This document shows, in pieces, positions 34,553 to 43,243 of a DNA stretch of 64,000 nt. The notes beneath the pieces are model-generated. The model was not told where the DNA came from and ran no database searches. It was given only the letters and a program-made list of their open reading frames with translations. Within the stretch, counting starts at the first letter, position 1. Each line of letters begins with the position of its first letter. The stretch is from Ruminococcus sp. (GTDB taxonomy: Bacteria; Bacillota; Clostridia; Oscillospirales; Ruminococcaceae), in assembly GCA_017626015.1 (NCBI GenBank), contig JAGAJO010000001.1, positions 186,001 through 250,000 of the forward strand, written 5' to 3'. The position numbers and the translations under genes were made by a program.

Positions 34553-35686
34553 ATGCTCAGAGTTTTACTTGCAGGCGGCGGAACAGCGGGACATATCAAT
34601 CCCGCTCTTGCTATTGCGGAGATCATTAAGGAAAACTATCCCGATACGGAGTTTTGCTTTGCGGGAAATCCCGAAAAGCTGGAGGCTAAGCTTGTGCCGA
34701 AGGCGGGCTACCGGTTCGAGCCTGTCCGGGTGGAGGGCTTTCAGAGAAAGCTCAACTGGACGAATATCAAGCGAAACGTCCATGCGGCAGGCTGTCTTAT
34801 GAGGACGGGAGGACGCTGCAAGGCGATAATAAAGGATTTTAAGCCGGATCTTGTAATAGGCACGGGCGGCTACGTTTCGGGACCGGTCGTGAGAAAAGCC
34901 GCAAAAATGGGTATCAAAACCGCCGTTCACGAGCAGAACGCCTTTGCGGGAGTTACCAACAAGCTGCTTTCAAAGGAAGCGGACGTTGTAATGATGACCG
35001 TTAAAGAGGCTGAAAAGTATTTCCCCGAGGCAAAGAGAAAGTGCGTTACGGGACTTCCGGTAAGGGGAGCGTTCAACAAAATGTCCCGCAGCGATGCGAG
35101 AAAGCAGCTGGGGATCCCTGAAAACGCTCTGTGCGTTCTTTCGACAGGAGGAAGCCTCGGCGCAAGAACTATAAATAATTATGCCGCAAAGCTTTTCAAA
35201 TGGTATCAGGACGAAGGCAGAGAGGTTTACCATATACATTCATACGGAACTTATCAGGGGTATAAAAATTACATAGACGAATGCGAAGAGCAGGGTATCA
35301 GGATAAAAGAGAATCCACGGCTTATTGTGAGCGATTATATAAATATGCCCGCTGCAATGGCTGCGTGCGATCTTGTTATTACAAGGTGCGGAGCGGCCTC
35401 TCTGGCAGAGATAGAGGCTGTGGGAAGATGCTCAGTGCTTATCCCGTCGCCCATGGTCGCAGAAAACCATCAGTATCATAACGGAATGGTCCTGCAAAAA
35501 GCGGGAGCGGGAGTAGTTATCGAGGAAAAGGATCTGACGGAAGAGCTTTTTATAGGAACGGTGAGGGATCTTCTTGACGATCCGCAGAAAATAAGAAGCT
35601 GCTCCGAAAAAGCCGCAAGGCTGCATATCAGCGATACTAAAGAGAGAATAATGGCTGCGCTTAAGCCGCTTATAGAGGATAAATAG
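34553..35686 (+). CDS. murG: Lipid II synthase MurG
   Basis: 377 residues. Transfers GlcNAc from UDP-GlcNAc to lipid I on the inner membrane face. The glycine-rich N-terminal loop LAGGGTAGHINPALAIA (about 5-21), the acceptor-side loop GTGGYVSGPVVRKA and C-terminal donor motif ITRCGAASLAEIEAVG are all present, so the protein looks intact. It starts 24 bp after ftsW. Confidence 0.97.
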   Translation: MLRVLLAGGGTAGHINPALAIAEIIKENYPDTEFCFAGNPEKLEAKLVPKAGYRFEPVRVEGFQRKLNWTNIKRNVHAAGCLMRTGGRCKAIIKDFKPDLVIGTGGYVSGPVVRKAAKMGIKTAVHEQNAFAGVTNKLLSKEADVVMMTVKEAEKYFPEAKRKCVTGLPVRGAFNKMSRSDARKQLGIPENALCVLSTGGSLGARTINNYAAKLFKWYQDEGREVYHIHSYGTYQGYKNYIDECEEQGIRIKENPRLIVSDYINMPAAMAACDLVITRCGAASLAEIEAVGRCSVLIPSPMVAENHQYHNGMVLQKAGAGVVIEEKDLTEELFIGTVRDLLDDPQKIRSCSEKAARLHISDTKERIMAALKPLIEDK

Positions 35687-35763
35687 ACAGCATATCGGCC
35701 GAGGGGGACGGCTCGCTGTAAGAAGGGGTAATAAAATTACTGACGTTTAAAGGAGCCTTGAGC

Positions 35764-36693
35764 GTGAATAATTCTTATAAGTCTTTCGAGAAAAGACAAA
35801 GCAGGCGTGCGACGATGGATTCGATATCGGCGCCGGATACCGAAAAAATAAGGAGACTAAGCGACCCCAAATTCAAAGCGACCGGCATAAATAAGACCGC
35901 CGAGGAGATCTTCAACGGGGATAAATTCAACAAGGTAGGAAGCTTTGACAGGGCTACGAAATTCTACGGTTCGGCAGAGGAAAAGAGGATAGCCACCGAG
36001 GGGAGAGAGGACGATTACGACGACTTTATACCTAAGCCTGATCCCGGGAAAAAAGCTCCGGGCGTGCTGGATACAGGCGTAAAGGTGGGAAGCTCGTATG
36101 TAAAAAGAAGAAAGGTCATCGTATGGATCGTTATCGCAATACTTGTTCTTGCGGGCGCACTGACCTTCCTGCCTCCGGTAATGAGCAGTCTTGCCGAGGA
36201 CACCGAAGTGCTTTATGACAGGAATGTTTTTGAAGATATGGGCATGACCGAATTCAAGACATATGCTCTGGCAAATTATTCGGTTTTCAGTGAGGAGGCT
36301 TTTTCCTCCGAACTGGGAGAAAGCTACAGGGTTCTTTCACTTAGCGTTCATCTTCAGAACTCTTCGCCATTCGAGGTGAAGATCCCTCAGTATAAGGTCA
36401 GTCACGTTCCTAAAAGGTATGCCGACAGGATCTGCTACGTTACCTCTACCCGTACCGATTCCTCGGGAGAGGTGATCGGAGATACGATCCCGGGATTTTC
36501 CGGAAAGGACGTTACCCTGGAAATAATGGTAAACGTTGCCGACATGACGGACGAGCAGCTTGACGAGGCTATAACAGGGCTGGTCCTTACCACGGACGGA
36601 GCTGAAAAGCGTATTGCGTCGGATAAATATATCCCCTGCATACCGGCATTTTTGTTTGTTTCCAACAATGTAACGGTCTCGGTAAATCCGTAG
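35764..36693 (+). CDS. Unknown bitopic membrane protein in the division cluster
   Basis: 309 residues from GTG 35764, which has AAAGGAG 8 bases upstream; a TTG at 35758 is too close. About 115 hydrophilic, basic and acidic residues lie inside, then one span (KVIVWIVIAILVLAGALTFL, about 119-138), then about 170 residues outside. The outer part has beta-rich segments (YRVLSLSVHLQNSSPFEVKI, TLEIMVNVADM) resembling a small Ig-like or DUF4352-like fold, but I recognise no family. Lies between murG and murA, so a divisome or wall-synthesis role is inferred. Confidence 0.75.
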   Translation: MNNSYKSFEKRQSRRATMDSISAPDTEKIRRLSDPKFKATGINKTAEEIFNGDKFNKVGSFDRATKFYGSAEEKRIATEGREDDYDDFIPKPDPGKKAPGVLDTGVKVGSSYVKRRKVIVWIVIAILVLAGALTFLPPVMSSLAEDTEVLYDRNVFEDMGMTEFKTYALANYSVFSEEAFSSELGESYRVLSLSVHLQNSSPFEVKIPQYKVSHVPKRYADRICYVTSTRTDSSGEVIGDTIPGFSGKDVTLEIMVNVADMTDEQLDEAITGLVLTTDGAEKRIASDKYIPCIPAFLFVSNNVTVSVNP

Positions 36694-36757
36694 CCGTTCA
36701 CTAAAATAACGATTTTTGCATAAGATAAGTCAGATTTTATAAAAAGGGGCGACGCTT

Positions 36758-38017
36758 ATGCAAAAGCTGATAATAAGGGGCGGAGCGAGAGCAGGCGGAG
36801 AAATTTCCGTTCAGGGAGCTAAAAACAGCGCATTGCCGCTGCTTGCCGGCTGTCTGCTTGCCGGCGGGGAAACCGTGCTGCACAACTGTCCCGAGCTTTC
36901 GGACGTATTTGCGGCTTGCAGGATACTGAGCTGTCTGGGCTGCAAATGCACGTTCAGGGATAATACGGTAACGGTGGATTCCACGGTCATTACGGACTGT
37001 CAGGTCCCGGACGGACTTATGAGAGAGATGAGAAGCTCCATAGTTTTTCTGGGAGCCGTGCTGGGTAGGACCGGAGAATGCAGACTGACCTTTCCGGGAG
37101 GCTGCGAGCTGGGACCCAGACCGATAGATATGCACCTTGCCGCATTAAAGCAGATGGGAGCAAGGATCACAGAGGATCACGGATATCTGTGCTGTACCTG
37201 TCCCAGAGGTCTTAAGGGTACGAAGATCACCCTTTCCTTCCCCTCTGTGGGAACGACGGAGAACATAATACTCGCCGCTGTGCTGGCTGAGGGCGAAACC
37301 GTGATCTACAACGCTGCAAGAGAGCCTGAGATATGCGATCTTGCAGGTTTTCTCAATCTTTGCGGAGCGAGGATCAAGGGCTGCGGAAGCGGTACGGTGA
37401 GCATAGAGGGAGTAAAAAAGCTGCACGGCTGTGAATACAGCGTTATGCCCGACAGGATCGCTGCTGCGACACTTATGGCTGCCGCTGCGGCAACGGGCGG
37501 AGAGCTGGGATTACTTAACGCAAGAAGCGGGGATCTGCAATCTGTAATACCCGTCTTCGAGGAAATGGGCTGCGGAGTTTTTCCGTATAAAGACAGAATA
37601 TTCATAAGCTGCAAAAAGCCGCTCAGGGCGGTAAAGACACTGAGGACAATGCCTTACCCCGGTTTTCCCACAGATGCCCAGGCAGTGGTCATGGCTGCGC
37701 TGACAAAGGCGGAGGGCACCAGCGTTATTGTTGAAAACATATTTGAGAACCGTTACCGCCATGTTGACGAGCTTATAAGAATGGGTGCGGATATCAAGAC
37801 GGAGGGAAAGGTAGCGGTAATAGAGGGCGTTGGATCGCTCTACGGCGCAAACGTGCGGGCAAGCGATCTGCGGGGCGGAGCTGCTCTTGCAGTGGCTGCA
37901 ATGGGAGCGCACGGAGAGACCTGTCTTGAAAACGTCAGGTTTATCGACAGGGGCTACGAAAGCATAGAAAAAACTCTTAACCGTATAGGCGGGAACGTCC
38001 GGCGTATCCAGTCGTGA
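36758..38017 (+). CDS. murA: UDP-GlcNAc 1-carboxyvinyltransferase
   Basis: 419 residues. First committed step of peptidoglycan synthesis: enolpyruvyl transfer to UDP-GlcNAc. N-terminal GGEISVQGAKNSALPLLAG holds the conserved Lys-Asn. The catalytic loop TFPGGCELGPRPIDMHL (about 108-124) keeps Cys, so fosfomycin sensitivity is expected. Normal length. Starts 64 bp after the unknown membrane gene. Confidence 0.96.
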   Translation: MQKLIIRGGARAGGEISVQGAKNSALPLLAGCLLAGGETVLHNCPELSDVFAACRILSCLGCKCTFRDNTVTVDSTVITDCQVPDGLMREMRSSIVFLGAVLGRTGECRLTFPGGCELGPRPIDMHLAALKQMGARITEDHGYLCCTCPRGLKGTKITLSFPSVGTTENIILAAVLAEGETVIYNAAREPEICDLAGFLNLCGARIKGCGSGTVSIEGVKKLHGCEYSVMPDRIAAATLMAAAAATGGELGLLNARSGDLQSVIPVFEEMGCGVFPYKDRIFISCKKPLRAVKTLRTMPYPGFPTDAQAVVMAALTKAEGTSVIVENIFENRYRHVDELIRMGADIKTEGKVAVIEGVGSLYGANVRASDLRGGAALAVAAMGAHGETCLENVRFIDRGYESIEKTLNRIGGNVRRIQS

Positions 38018-38065
38018 GGAGCTTCGTGGGGGCGGCAATATATAAATAATTAAGGAAGATAGCAA

Positions 38066-39139
38066 ATGAAGGATTCAAAAAGAAAAAACGCAGGCGGCGC
38101 CGTGCGGGGAAATATCAGAACGTATTATGCTCTGGCAGTTGTTTTCGCCGCACTTATAATACTTATACTGTGCCTCACGGTCTTTTTCAGGATAAACAGC
38201 ATAAAGGTAGAGGGCGTTACCCTTTACAGGGAGGATCAGATAGTCAACGTCGGCGGCGTGGCGCAGCAGATGAACCTTGTAAGGCTCGATACGGGTAAGA
38301 TCGCCGACAGGCTTACGGATAATCTTGTGTATATCGACAAGGTCGAGGTAAAAAAGAAGTACCCTGCGACTATTGTGATCTCATGTACAGAAGCCGTCAA
38401 GGCTGCGGATATCAAATATAAGGATTCCTATTATGTTCTGTCCTCCTCCGGAAGGATACTGGAGGACAGGAATCCCGTGCAGACAGGCGGCATCCCGGTA
38501 ATAGAGGGCTTTGAGCTTAAAAGCCTTAAGCCGGGTGAAAAGCTTGCATCGGGAGACAGCTTAAAGGCTGAGATACTGACGGAGCTGCTGGAGGAGATCT
38601 CAGCCCAGAAATTTGAAAATGTGGTTTCGGTGGATATTTCCTCCAGAGCGGATATCAAGATCAATTACGACAACAGGATCGAGATACGGTTGGGCAGCTC
38701 CGTTGATATCGGCTATAAGATCAGCTGCTTCAAGGAGCTTATAGCCGCTCTTACGGACGATTACGCCGGGACTCTCATTTACAACGGTCCGAAGGGCGGA
38801 CTTTCCGCAATACCCGAGGAGCAGCAGCTTGAAAAGCCTGTAACGGATGACAGCTCCTCCGAAACGGACAGTTCGGCTGTCGATGCATATGCTCCCTCGG
38901 ACGGCACGGATCAGCAGTGGTCTGACGATACCCAATGGGATAACGGCGCTGACGGCGGATATACCGATGATTACGGCTACGGAGACGGCACTGACGGCGG
39001 ATACACCGACGATTACGGCTACGGGTACGGCGCTGACGGCGGATATACCGACGATTACGGCTACGGGTACGGAACGGATGGCGGTTATACCGACGATACC
39101 GGTGCCTGGGGTCAGGATTATAATAATTACGGTTATTAG
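38066..39139 (+). CDS. ftsQ: Cell division protein FtsQ/DivIB with repeat tail
   Basis: 357 residues: short inside part, membrane span (about 21-43), POTRA domain (INSIKVEGVTLYREDQIV, about 46-115), and beta domain to about 245. A low-complexity tail follows, with four 14-residue units of the form GADGGYTDDYGYGY (about 294-347). FtsQ/DivIB organises the septal complex through its POTRA and beta domains. The tail is not part of the usual family and is exposed outside. Located between murA and ftsZ, as in many firmicutes. Confidence 0.92.
   Translation: MKDSKRKNAGGAVRGNIRTYYALAVVFAALIILILCLTVFFRINSIKVEGVTLYREDQIVNVGGVAQQMNLVRLDTGKIADRLTDNLVYIDKVEVKKKYPATIVISCTEAVKAADIKYKDSYYVLSSSGRILEDRNPVQTGGIPVIEGFELKSLKPGEKLASGDSLKAEILTELLEEISAQKFENVVSVDISSRADIKINYDNRIEIRLGSSVDIGYKISCFKELIAALTDDYAGTLIYNGPKGGLSAIPEEQQLEKPVTDDSSSETDSSAVDAYAPSDGTDQQWSDDTQWDNGADGGYTDDYGYGDGTDGGYTDDYGYGYGADGGYTDDYGYGYGTDGGYTDDTGAWGQDYNNYGY
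38945..39106 (+). repeat. 42-bp tandem repeat at the 3' end of ftsQ
   Basis: Units begin at 38945, 38987, 39029 and 39071; each encodes 14 residues rich in Gly, Tyr and Asp. The last unit is partial. Identity between units is very high, suggesting recent expansion. Confidence 0.9.
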
Positions 39140-39243
39140 ACTGGACGCAATGTGAAAATTATGCGTGTTGTACAATTATGATAAAAAAATACGTCCGTTA
39201 ATGAAAAATTCAACAAAAATTAATGGTTAATTCGGCAAAATCC

Positions 39244-39272
39244 TTTACATTTAGGCGAATTTGTGTTAAGAT
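39244..39272 (+). promoter_or_regulatory. ftsZ promoter
   Basis: TTTACA (39244-39249), 17-bp spacer, TAAGAT (39267-39272). Leader of about 120 nt; ftsZ can thus be expressed apart from the rest of the cluster. Confidence 0.7.
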
Positions 39273-39397
39273 ATTAATGTATCGAATTATATTCCGTTGA
39301 CATATGCGGGAAATCCATATATAAATATGCGATAACACGTTTAATTTGTGATAAAAATACGGAGATTTGAAAAATCTTTATTAGGAGGATGTAGACT

Positions 39398-40525
39398 ATG
39401 AGTTATGAATTCGTAGAAGAGCCTGTTGTAGGCGCAAGCATTAAGGTTATCGGTGTCGGCGGCGGCGGCGGAAATGCGCTTAACGGTATCGCACAGGCAG
39501 GTATTCAGGGAAATGTTGAGTACATAGCAGTTAATACAGATATTCAGGCGCTTAAGAAATCCAGCGCAGACAGACAGATCCAGATCGGCGCAAAGCTTAC
39601 CCACGGACTTGGCGCAGGAGCAAAGCCTGAGATCGGAGAGGCTTCCGCACAGGAGAGCCAGGACGAGATCGCTGAGGCTATCAAGGACGCAGATATGGTA
39701 TTCATTACAGCAGGTATGGGCGGCGGAACAGGTACCGGCGCAGCTCCCGTTGTTGCGGAGATCGCACAGAGCCTTGATAAGCTTACCATTGCGGTAGTTA
39801 CCAAGCCCTTTAAATTTGAGGGCGCAAAGAAAATGGCAAGAGCCGAAAGCGGTATTGAGCAGCTTGTAAAGCACGTTGACGCTCTTATAGTTATTCCCAA
39901 CCAGAACCTTATCACCAGCGATATGAGACTTACTATGAAGCAGTCCTATCAGATCGCCGACGAGGTTCTTAAGACCGACGTTATAGCCATTGCGGAGATC
40001 ATCACAAGACATGATGAGATCAACGTTGACTTTGCCGATGTTACCACTATTCTCAAGGGCGCCGGAAGAGCGCACATTGCTATCGGTCACGGCGAGGGCA
40101 AGGATAAGGTACAGGATATTGTGGATCAGGTCATCGCTTCCAAGATACTTGAAACCTCTATCCGCGGTGCAAGGAGACTTATCGTTAACGTTACTATGTC
40201 CGAGGATCTGCTTATCAGCGATATGGACGAGCTTACTGCTGCGATCGCCGATGCTGCCGATGACGGCGCAGAGATAATCTTCGGCAACGGAACCGATCCC
40301 GACAGCAAGGACAGCATGGACGTTACCGTTATCGCTGCGGATTTTATTGACAGACAGGATACGGTCGAGGAGCCGGCTCCCGCTCCCCAGAAAACCTTCA
40401 ACGCTTTCTCAAAGACAGAGGAGGATAAAAAGGCGGACGCCGAGGCAATGTATAAGGCAGGCGTAAAGGCTGCGGACAACACGGATATTTACGACGACAT
40501 TTTTAATGTGTTCAAGAATAAGTAG
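39398..40525 (+). CDS. ftsZ: Cell division GTPase FtsZ
   Basis: 375 residues. Tubulin-like GTPase forming the Z ring. GTP-binding GGGGGNALNGIA (about 23-34), tubulin signature AGMGGGTGTGAAPVVAEIA (about 107-125), and T7-loop residues NVDFADVTTIL. Short acidic linker, then the conserved C-terminal peptide DDIFNVFKNK that binds FtsA/SepF. AGGAGG precedes the ATG. Own promoter and terminator. Confidence 0.98.
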   Translation: MSYEFVEEPVVGASIKVIGVGGGGGNALNGIAQAGIQGNVEYIAVNTDIQALKKSSADRQIQIGAKLTHGLGAGAKPEIGEASAQESQDEIAEAIKDADMVFITAGMGGGTGTGAAPVVAEIAQSLDKLTIAVVTKPFKFEGAKKMARAESGIEQLVKHVDALIVIPNQNLITSDMRLTMKQSYQIADEVLKTDVIAIAEIITRHDEINVDFADVTTILKGAGRAHIAIGHGEGKDKVQDIVDQVIASKILETSIRGARRLIVNVTMSEDLLISDMDELTAAIADAADDGAEIIFGNGTDPDSKDSMDVTVIAADFIDRQDTVEEPAPAPQKTFNAFSKTEEDKKADAEAMYKAGVKAADNTDIYDDIFNVFKNK

Positions 40526-40553
40526 GATCTTAATATAACGAATATTTATGATG

Positions 40554-40591
40554 CAAAGGCGGATCGTTTACGGTTCGTCTTTGTTTATTTT
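40554..40591 (+). terminator. Terminator after ftsZ
   Basis: A 13-bp stem with wobble pairs (40554-40566 with 40571-40583), TTTA loop, followed by TTTATTTTAT. Confidence 0.75.
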
Positions 40592-40684
40592 ATAAAAAAG
40601 GGTGAAGATACCCGAAATGTTTATTTGAACTCGGTTCAGTTTTGCTAAACCTGCAAATTACAATAACTTTTTTTGAAAAAGCAC

Positions 40685-40713
40685 TTGCAATTTGCAAAAT
40701 AATTTGATATAAT
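40685..40713 (+). promoter_or_regulatory. Upstream promoter of the DivIVA-like gene
   Basis: TTGCAA (40685-40690), 17-bp spacer, TATAAT (40708-40713). The rest of this 360-bp AT-rich gap holds no gene. Confidence 0.7.
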
Positions 40714-40817
40714 ATATACATAAGAACTGTTAAAGAAAAAATTGCAAGGCAAAATAAACAAAAAATGTGAGCCAAATTGTATGGAATAATGAATTTTTTG
40801 AAAATGCAGTAAATGTG

Positions 40818-40846
40818 TTGAAAAAACATTTAATTTATAGTATAAT
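40818..40846 (+). promoter_or_regulatory. Proximal promoter of the DivIVA-like gene
   Basis: TTGAAA (40818-40823), 17-bp spacer, TATAAT (40841-40846). Tandem with the promoter 130 bp upstream, suggesting strong or dual control. Confidence 0.75.
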
Positions 40847-40885
40847 AAAAATAAATATTAATGATCATAATTGGAGGGAATAAAA

Positions 40886-41899
40886 ATGGCTAGCAATGGT
40901 TATTTGAGAACTGTACGAGTTGGAGGCTTCGACAAGCAGGATGTTCTTGCTTATGTTGACGATCTGACTTCTAAGATCTATCAGCTCGAAGAAAAGGTAA
41001 AAGACCAGAATGAGGTCATCGAGCGCCTTGAAAAGCAGGGTGACGCCGCTCAGAAGCAGGATTTTGAGGGCAAGAAGGAGCTGGAGAATCAGCTTGAAGA
41101 GTCAAAGAAAAAGGTAGAAGAGGCAAAGAATAAGATCGCAGAGCTTATGGCTTCCACCGATACCATGAAAGTAAGGGTCGCAGATTACGAGCAGCAGATC
41201 TCGGAGAAGGACGCAGAGATCGAAAAGAACAAGGCTGAGATCGAGGATCTTAAGGAAAAGCTGGAGACCGCTGAGGCAAATGCGGGTTCGGCTACGCCTT
41301 CTTTCGACCTCGGAAGCGTATTTATCGAGGCTCAGAATACCGCCAACAGGGTAGTTCAGGAGGCTAAAAAGGCTGCAAAGCAAATGGAGGACGAGGCTCA
41401 GCAGCTTCAGGAGCAGGTTCTTGCAGATGCTAACGCTCAGGCTCAGAAGCTTGTTTCCAATGCACAGACTGAGGCTACTACTACTATGGAGAGTGCAAAA
41501 TCCAGCGCTGACGCTATGACGGCTGCCGCAAAGAAGGAAGCCGAGCAGGTAACAGGCTCTGCTTACGCCGAGGCTGCCAGAGTTACCAAGGAGGCTAAGG
41601 AGGAGGCTGCCAGAGTAACAGGCGAGGCCAACGCCAATGCTCAGAAGGTCACCGGCGAAGCCAATGCAACGGCTAAAAAGGTAGTTGAGGACGCTAAGGC
41701 TCAGGCAGCGTCTATCAGATCGGATTCCGCAGAGATCAGAGAGGCTGTAAAGAATCAGTTTACATCTCTCAGCGAAACGGTGCAGAAGCTTGTTACATCC
41801 CTTAACGACCTGTATGGAAGCAGTATCGGCGGAGTAAATACCGCAAGAGACCTTATCGACGATGCACTGGAGCTTGTAAGCGACGGCGAAGAGGGATAA
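40886..41899 (+). CDS. DivIVA-like coiled-coil protein with 11-residue repeats
   Basis: 337 residues from the ATG 8 bases after GGAGG. The N-terminus, TVRVGGFDKQDVLAYVDDL, resembles the DivIVA membrane-binding start (F-x-x-GYD-x-xEVdxfLd). Residues about 28-130 are a coiled coil. Residues about 150-275 are Ala/Lys/Glu rich with 11-residue periodicity (AARVTKEAKEE, AARVTGEANAN, AQKVTGEANAT, AKKVVEDAKAQ). This suggests a hendecad coiled coil or an amphipathic membrane-binding helix. Role is probably polar or septal scaffolding. Directly followed by the fumarase-type gene, one base after the stop. Confidence 0.82.
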   Translation: MASNGYLRTVRVGGFDKQDVLAYVDDLTSKIYQLEEKVKDQNEVIERLEKQGDAAQKQDFEGKKELENQLEESKKKVEEAKNKIAELMASTDTMKVRVADYEQQISEKDAEIEKNKAEIEDLKEKLETAEANAGSATPSFDLGSVFIEAQNTANRVVQEAKKAAKQMEDEAQQLQEQVLADANAQAQKLVSNAQTEATTTMESAKSSADAMTAAAKKEAEQVTGSAYAEAARVTKEAKEEAARVTGEANANAQKVTGEANATAKKVVEDAKAQAASIRSDSAEIREAVKNQFTSLSETVQKLVTSLNDLYGSSIGGVNTARDLIDDALELVSDGEEG

Positions 41900-41900
41900 T

Positions 41901-42461
41901 ATGTCCGGGATCAGAAAAATCAGGGCGGAGGAGCTTAAGGCAAGAAGCGGTGAGCTGAGATGTGGGGATAAGATCCTGCTGACAGGCGTTGTTTACACTG
42001 CGAGAGACGCCGCACATAAGAGATTTGCTGCGTTGCTTGACGAAGGTAAAGAGTTGCCTGTTCCTCTTGAAAATGCTGTGATATATTATGCGGGTCCCAC
42101 TCCTGCGCCGGAAGGCAAGCCGATCGGCTCCTGCGGACCTACCACGTCTGGACGAATGGACAGATTTGCTCCGAGACTGCTGGATCTTGGATTGGGCGGA
42201 ATGATCGGAAAGGGAGAACGTTCTCAGGAGGTCAGGGACGCCGTTGTCAGAAATAAAGCTGTTTACCTGTGCGCAGTTGGCGGAGCGGGTGCGCTTGTCT
42301 GCAACTGCATAAGATCCTGCGAGGTAGTTGCTTTTGAGGATCTGGGCTGCGAATCTGTGAAAAAGCTTTATGTTGAGGACTTTCCGCTTATCGTTGCGGA
42401 CGACTGTTACGGAGGAGATATTTTCTCCAAGGGCAGGGCGGAATACTGTACCGAGCAATAG
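41901..42461 (+). CDS. Class I fumarase / tartrate dehydratase beta subunit
   Basis: 186 residues. The C-terminal 'swivel' domain of Fe-S hydro-lyases: LRCGDKILLTGVVYTARDAAHKR (about 19-41), then IYYAGPTPAPEGKPIGSCGPTTSGRMD (about 71-97), with the substrate Ser/Thr residues. In two-subunit enzymes it needs an alpha subunit carrying the [4Fe-4S] cluster. No alpha gene is adjacent; the upstream gene is the coiled-coil protein. The ribosome binding site GAGGG is inside the end of that gene, so the two are co-expressed. Fumarase is the likeliest activity. Confidence 0.9.
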   Translation: MSGIRKIRAEELKARSGELRCGDKILLTGVVYTARDAAHKRFAALLDEGKELPVPLENAVIYYAGPTPAPEGKPIGSCGPTTSGRMDRFAPRLLDLGLGGMIGKGERSQEVRDAVVRNKAVYLCAVGGAGALVCNCIRSCEVVAFEDLGCESVKKLYVEDFPLIVADDCYGGDIFSKGRAEYCTEQ

Positions 42462-42480
42462 TATATAATGTAATTATAAG

Positions 42481-42512
42481 GGGAGCGGCAGCTTTGCCGC
42501 TCCCTGTTCGTT
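42481..42512 (+). terminator. Terminator after the fumarase-type gene
   Basis: GGGAGCGGCA (42481-42490) pairs perfectly with TGCCGCTCCC (42495-42504) around a GCTT loop. The T-rich tail is weak (TGTTCGTTAT). Confidence 0.65.
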
Positions 42513-42599
42513 ATATTGTGGAAAATCACAAAGAAAACAGCTGAAATATGTGGGTTGTTACAAAAATTTCATGTTGCTCGTTTAATTTTTTTTATTTCC

Positions 42600-42628
42600 T
42601 TGACTTTTTATTCAAAAAATGATATCAT
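42600..42628 (+). promoter_or_regulatory. Sigma-factor gene promoter
   Basis: TTGACT (42600-42605), 17-bp spacer, TATCAT (42623-42628), 50 bp before the ATG. Confidence 0.75.
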
Positions 42629-42678
42629 ATGTGTATATCAATTTGTATTATTTGTACTATGAGGCGGCGGTGCATAAT

Positions 42679-43227
42679 ATGTTTAATGAGCTCAGCGATG
42701 AAGAGCTTGCGCTTAAAGCGAGAGATGAAAAGGACGCTGCGTCAGAGCTTATCGCACGGTACATGGGTACGGTTGAGATGACGGCAAAAAAGCTGGCTCC
42801 TGCGCTCAGCGACGATCTGATGCAGGAGGGGCTTATGGGGCTTATGAGGGCAGTTCAGGGCTACCGTCCGGATATGGGAGCTTCATTTTCGTCCTATGCG
42901 TCGGTGTGTATAAAAAATCGTATGATCTCTTCCCTTGGCAAGAACAGCATGAGTGACGCTGCGGATATTTCCGACAGTGAGCTTGAGGAATTTGTGGGAG
43001 TCAGCGATGATGACATTCCTGAGAATATCGTTATCGAACAGGAGAGAATGAACGAGCTTTACACGAAAATTTCTTCTGCCCTTTCGGAGCAGGAGTGGCA
43101 GGTATTTCAATTGTTTTTAAAGGATATGTCTTACAATCAGATAGCATCAACCTCGGGTCTTCCGGTAAAAGCCGTGGACAACGCGATGCAGAGGGTCAGG
43201 CGTAAGTTAAAATCACTGTTGGGATAG
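42679..43227 (+). CDS. RNA polymerase sigma-70 family factor, SigH-like
   Basis: 182 residues from ATG 42679 (GAGGCGG upstream); longer in-frame starts are less plausible. Region 2 is about 20-90: DDLMQEGLMGLMRAVQGYRPDMGASFSSYASVCIKNRM, close to SigH/SigB-type core binding. Region 4 is about 128-180: LSEQEWQVFQLFLKDMSYNQIA with an HTH ending NAMQRVRRKLKSLLG. It lacks region 1 and is most like SigH, the pre-sporulation factor that drives spo0A in Bacillus. The rpmG-secE-nusG genes that usually follow sigH are absent, so identity is tentative. Confidence 0.85.
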   Translation: MFNELSDEELALKARDEKDAASELIARYMGTVEMTAKKLAPALSDDLMQEGLMGLMRAVQGYRPDMGASFSSYASVCIKNRMISSLGKNSMSDAADISDSELEEFVGVSDDDIPENIVIEQERMNELYTKISSALSEQEWQVFQLFLKDMSYNQIASTSGLPVKAVDNAMQRVRRKLKSLLG

Positions 43228-43243
43228 CGCAAAAAAGTTTTAT

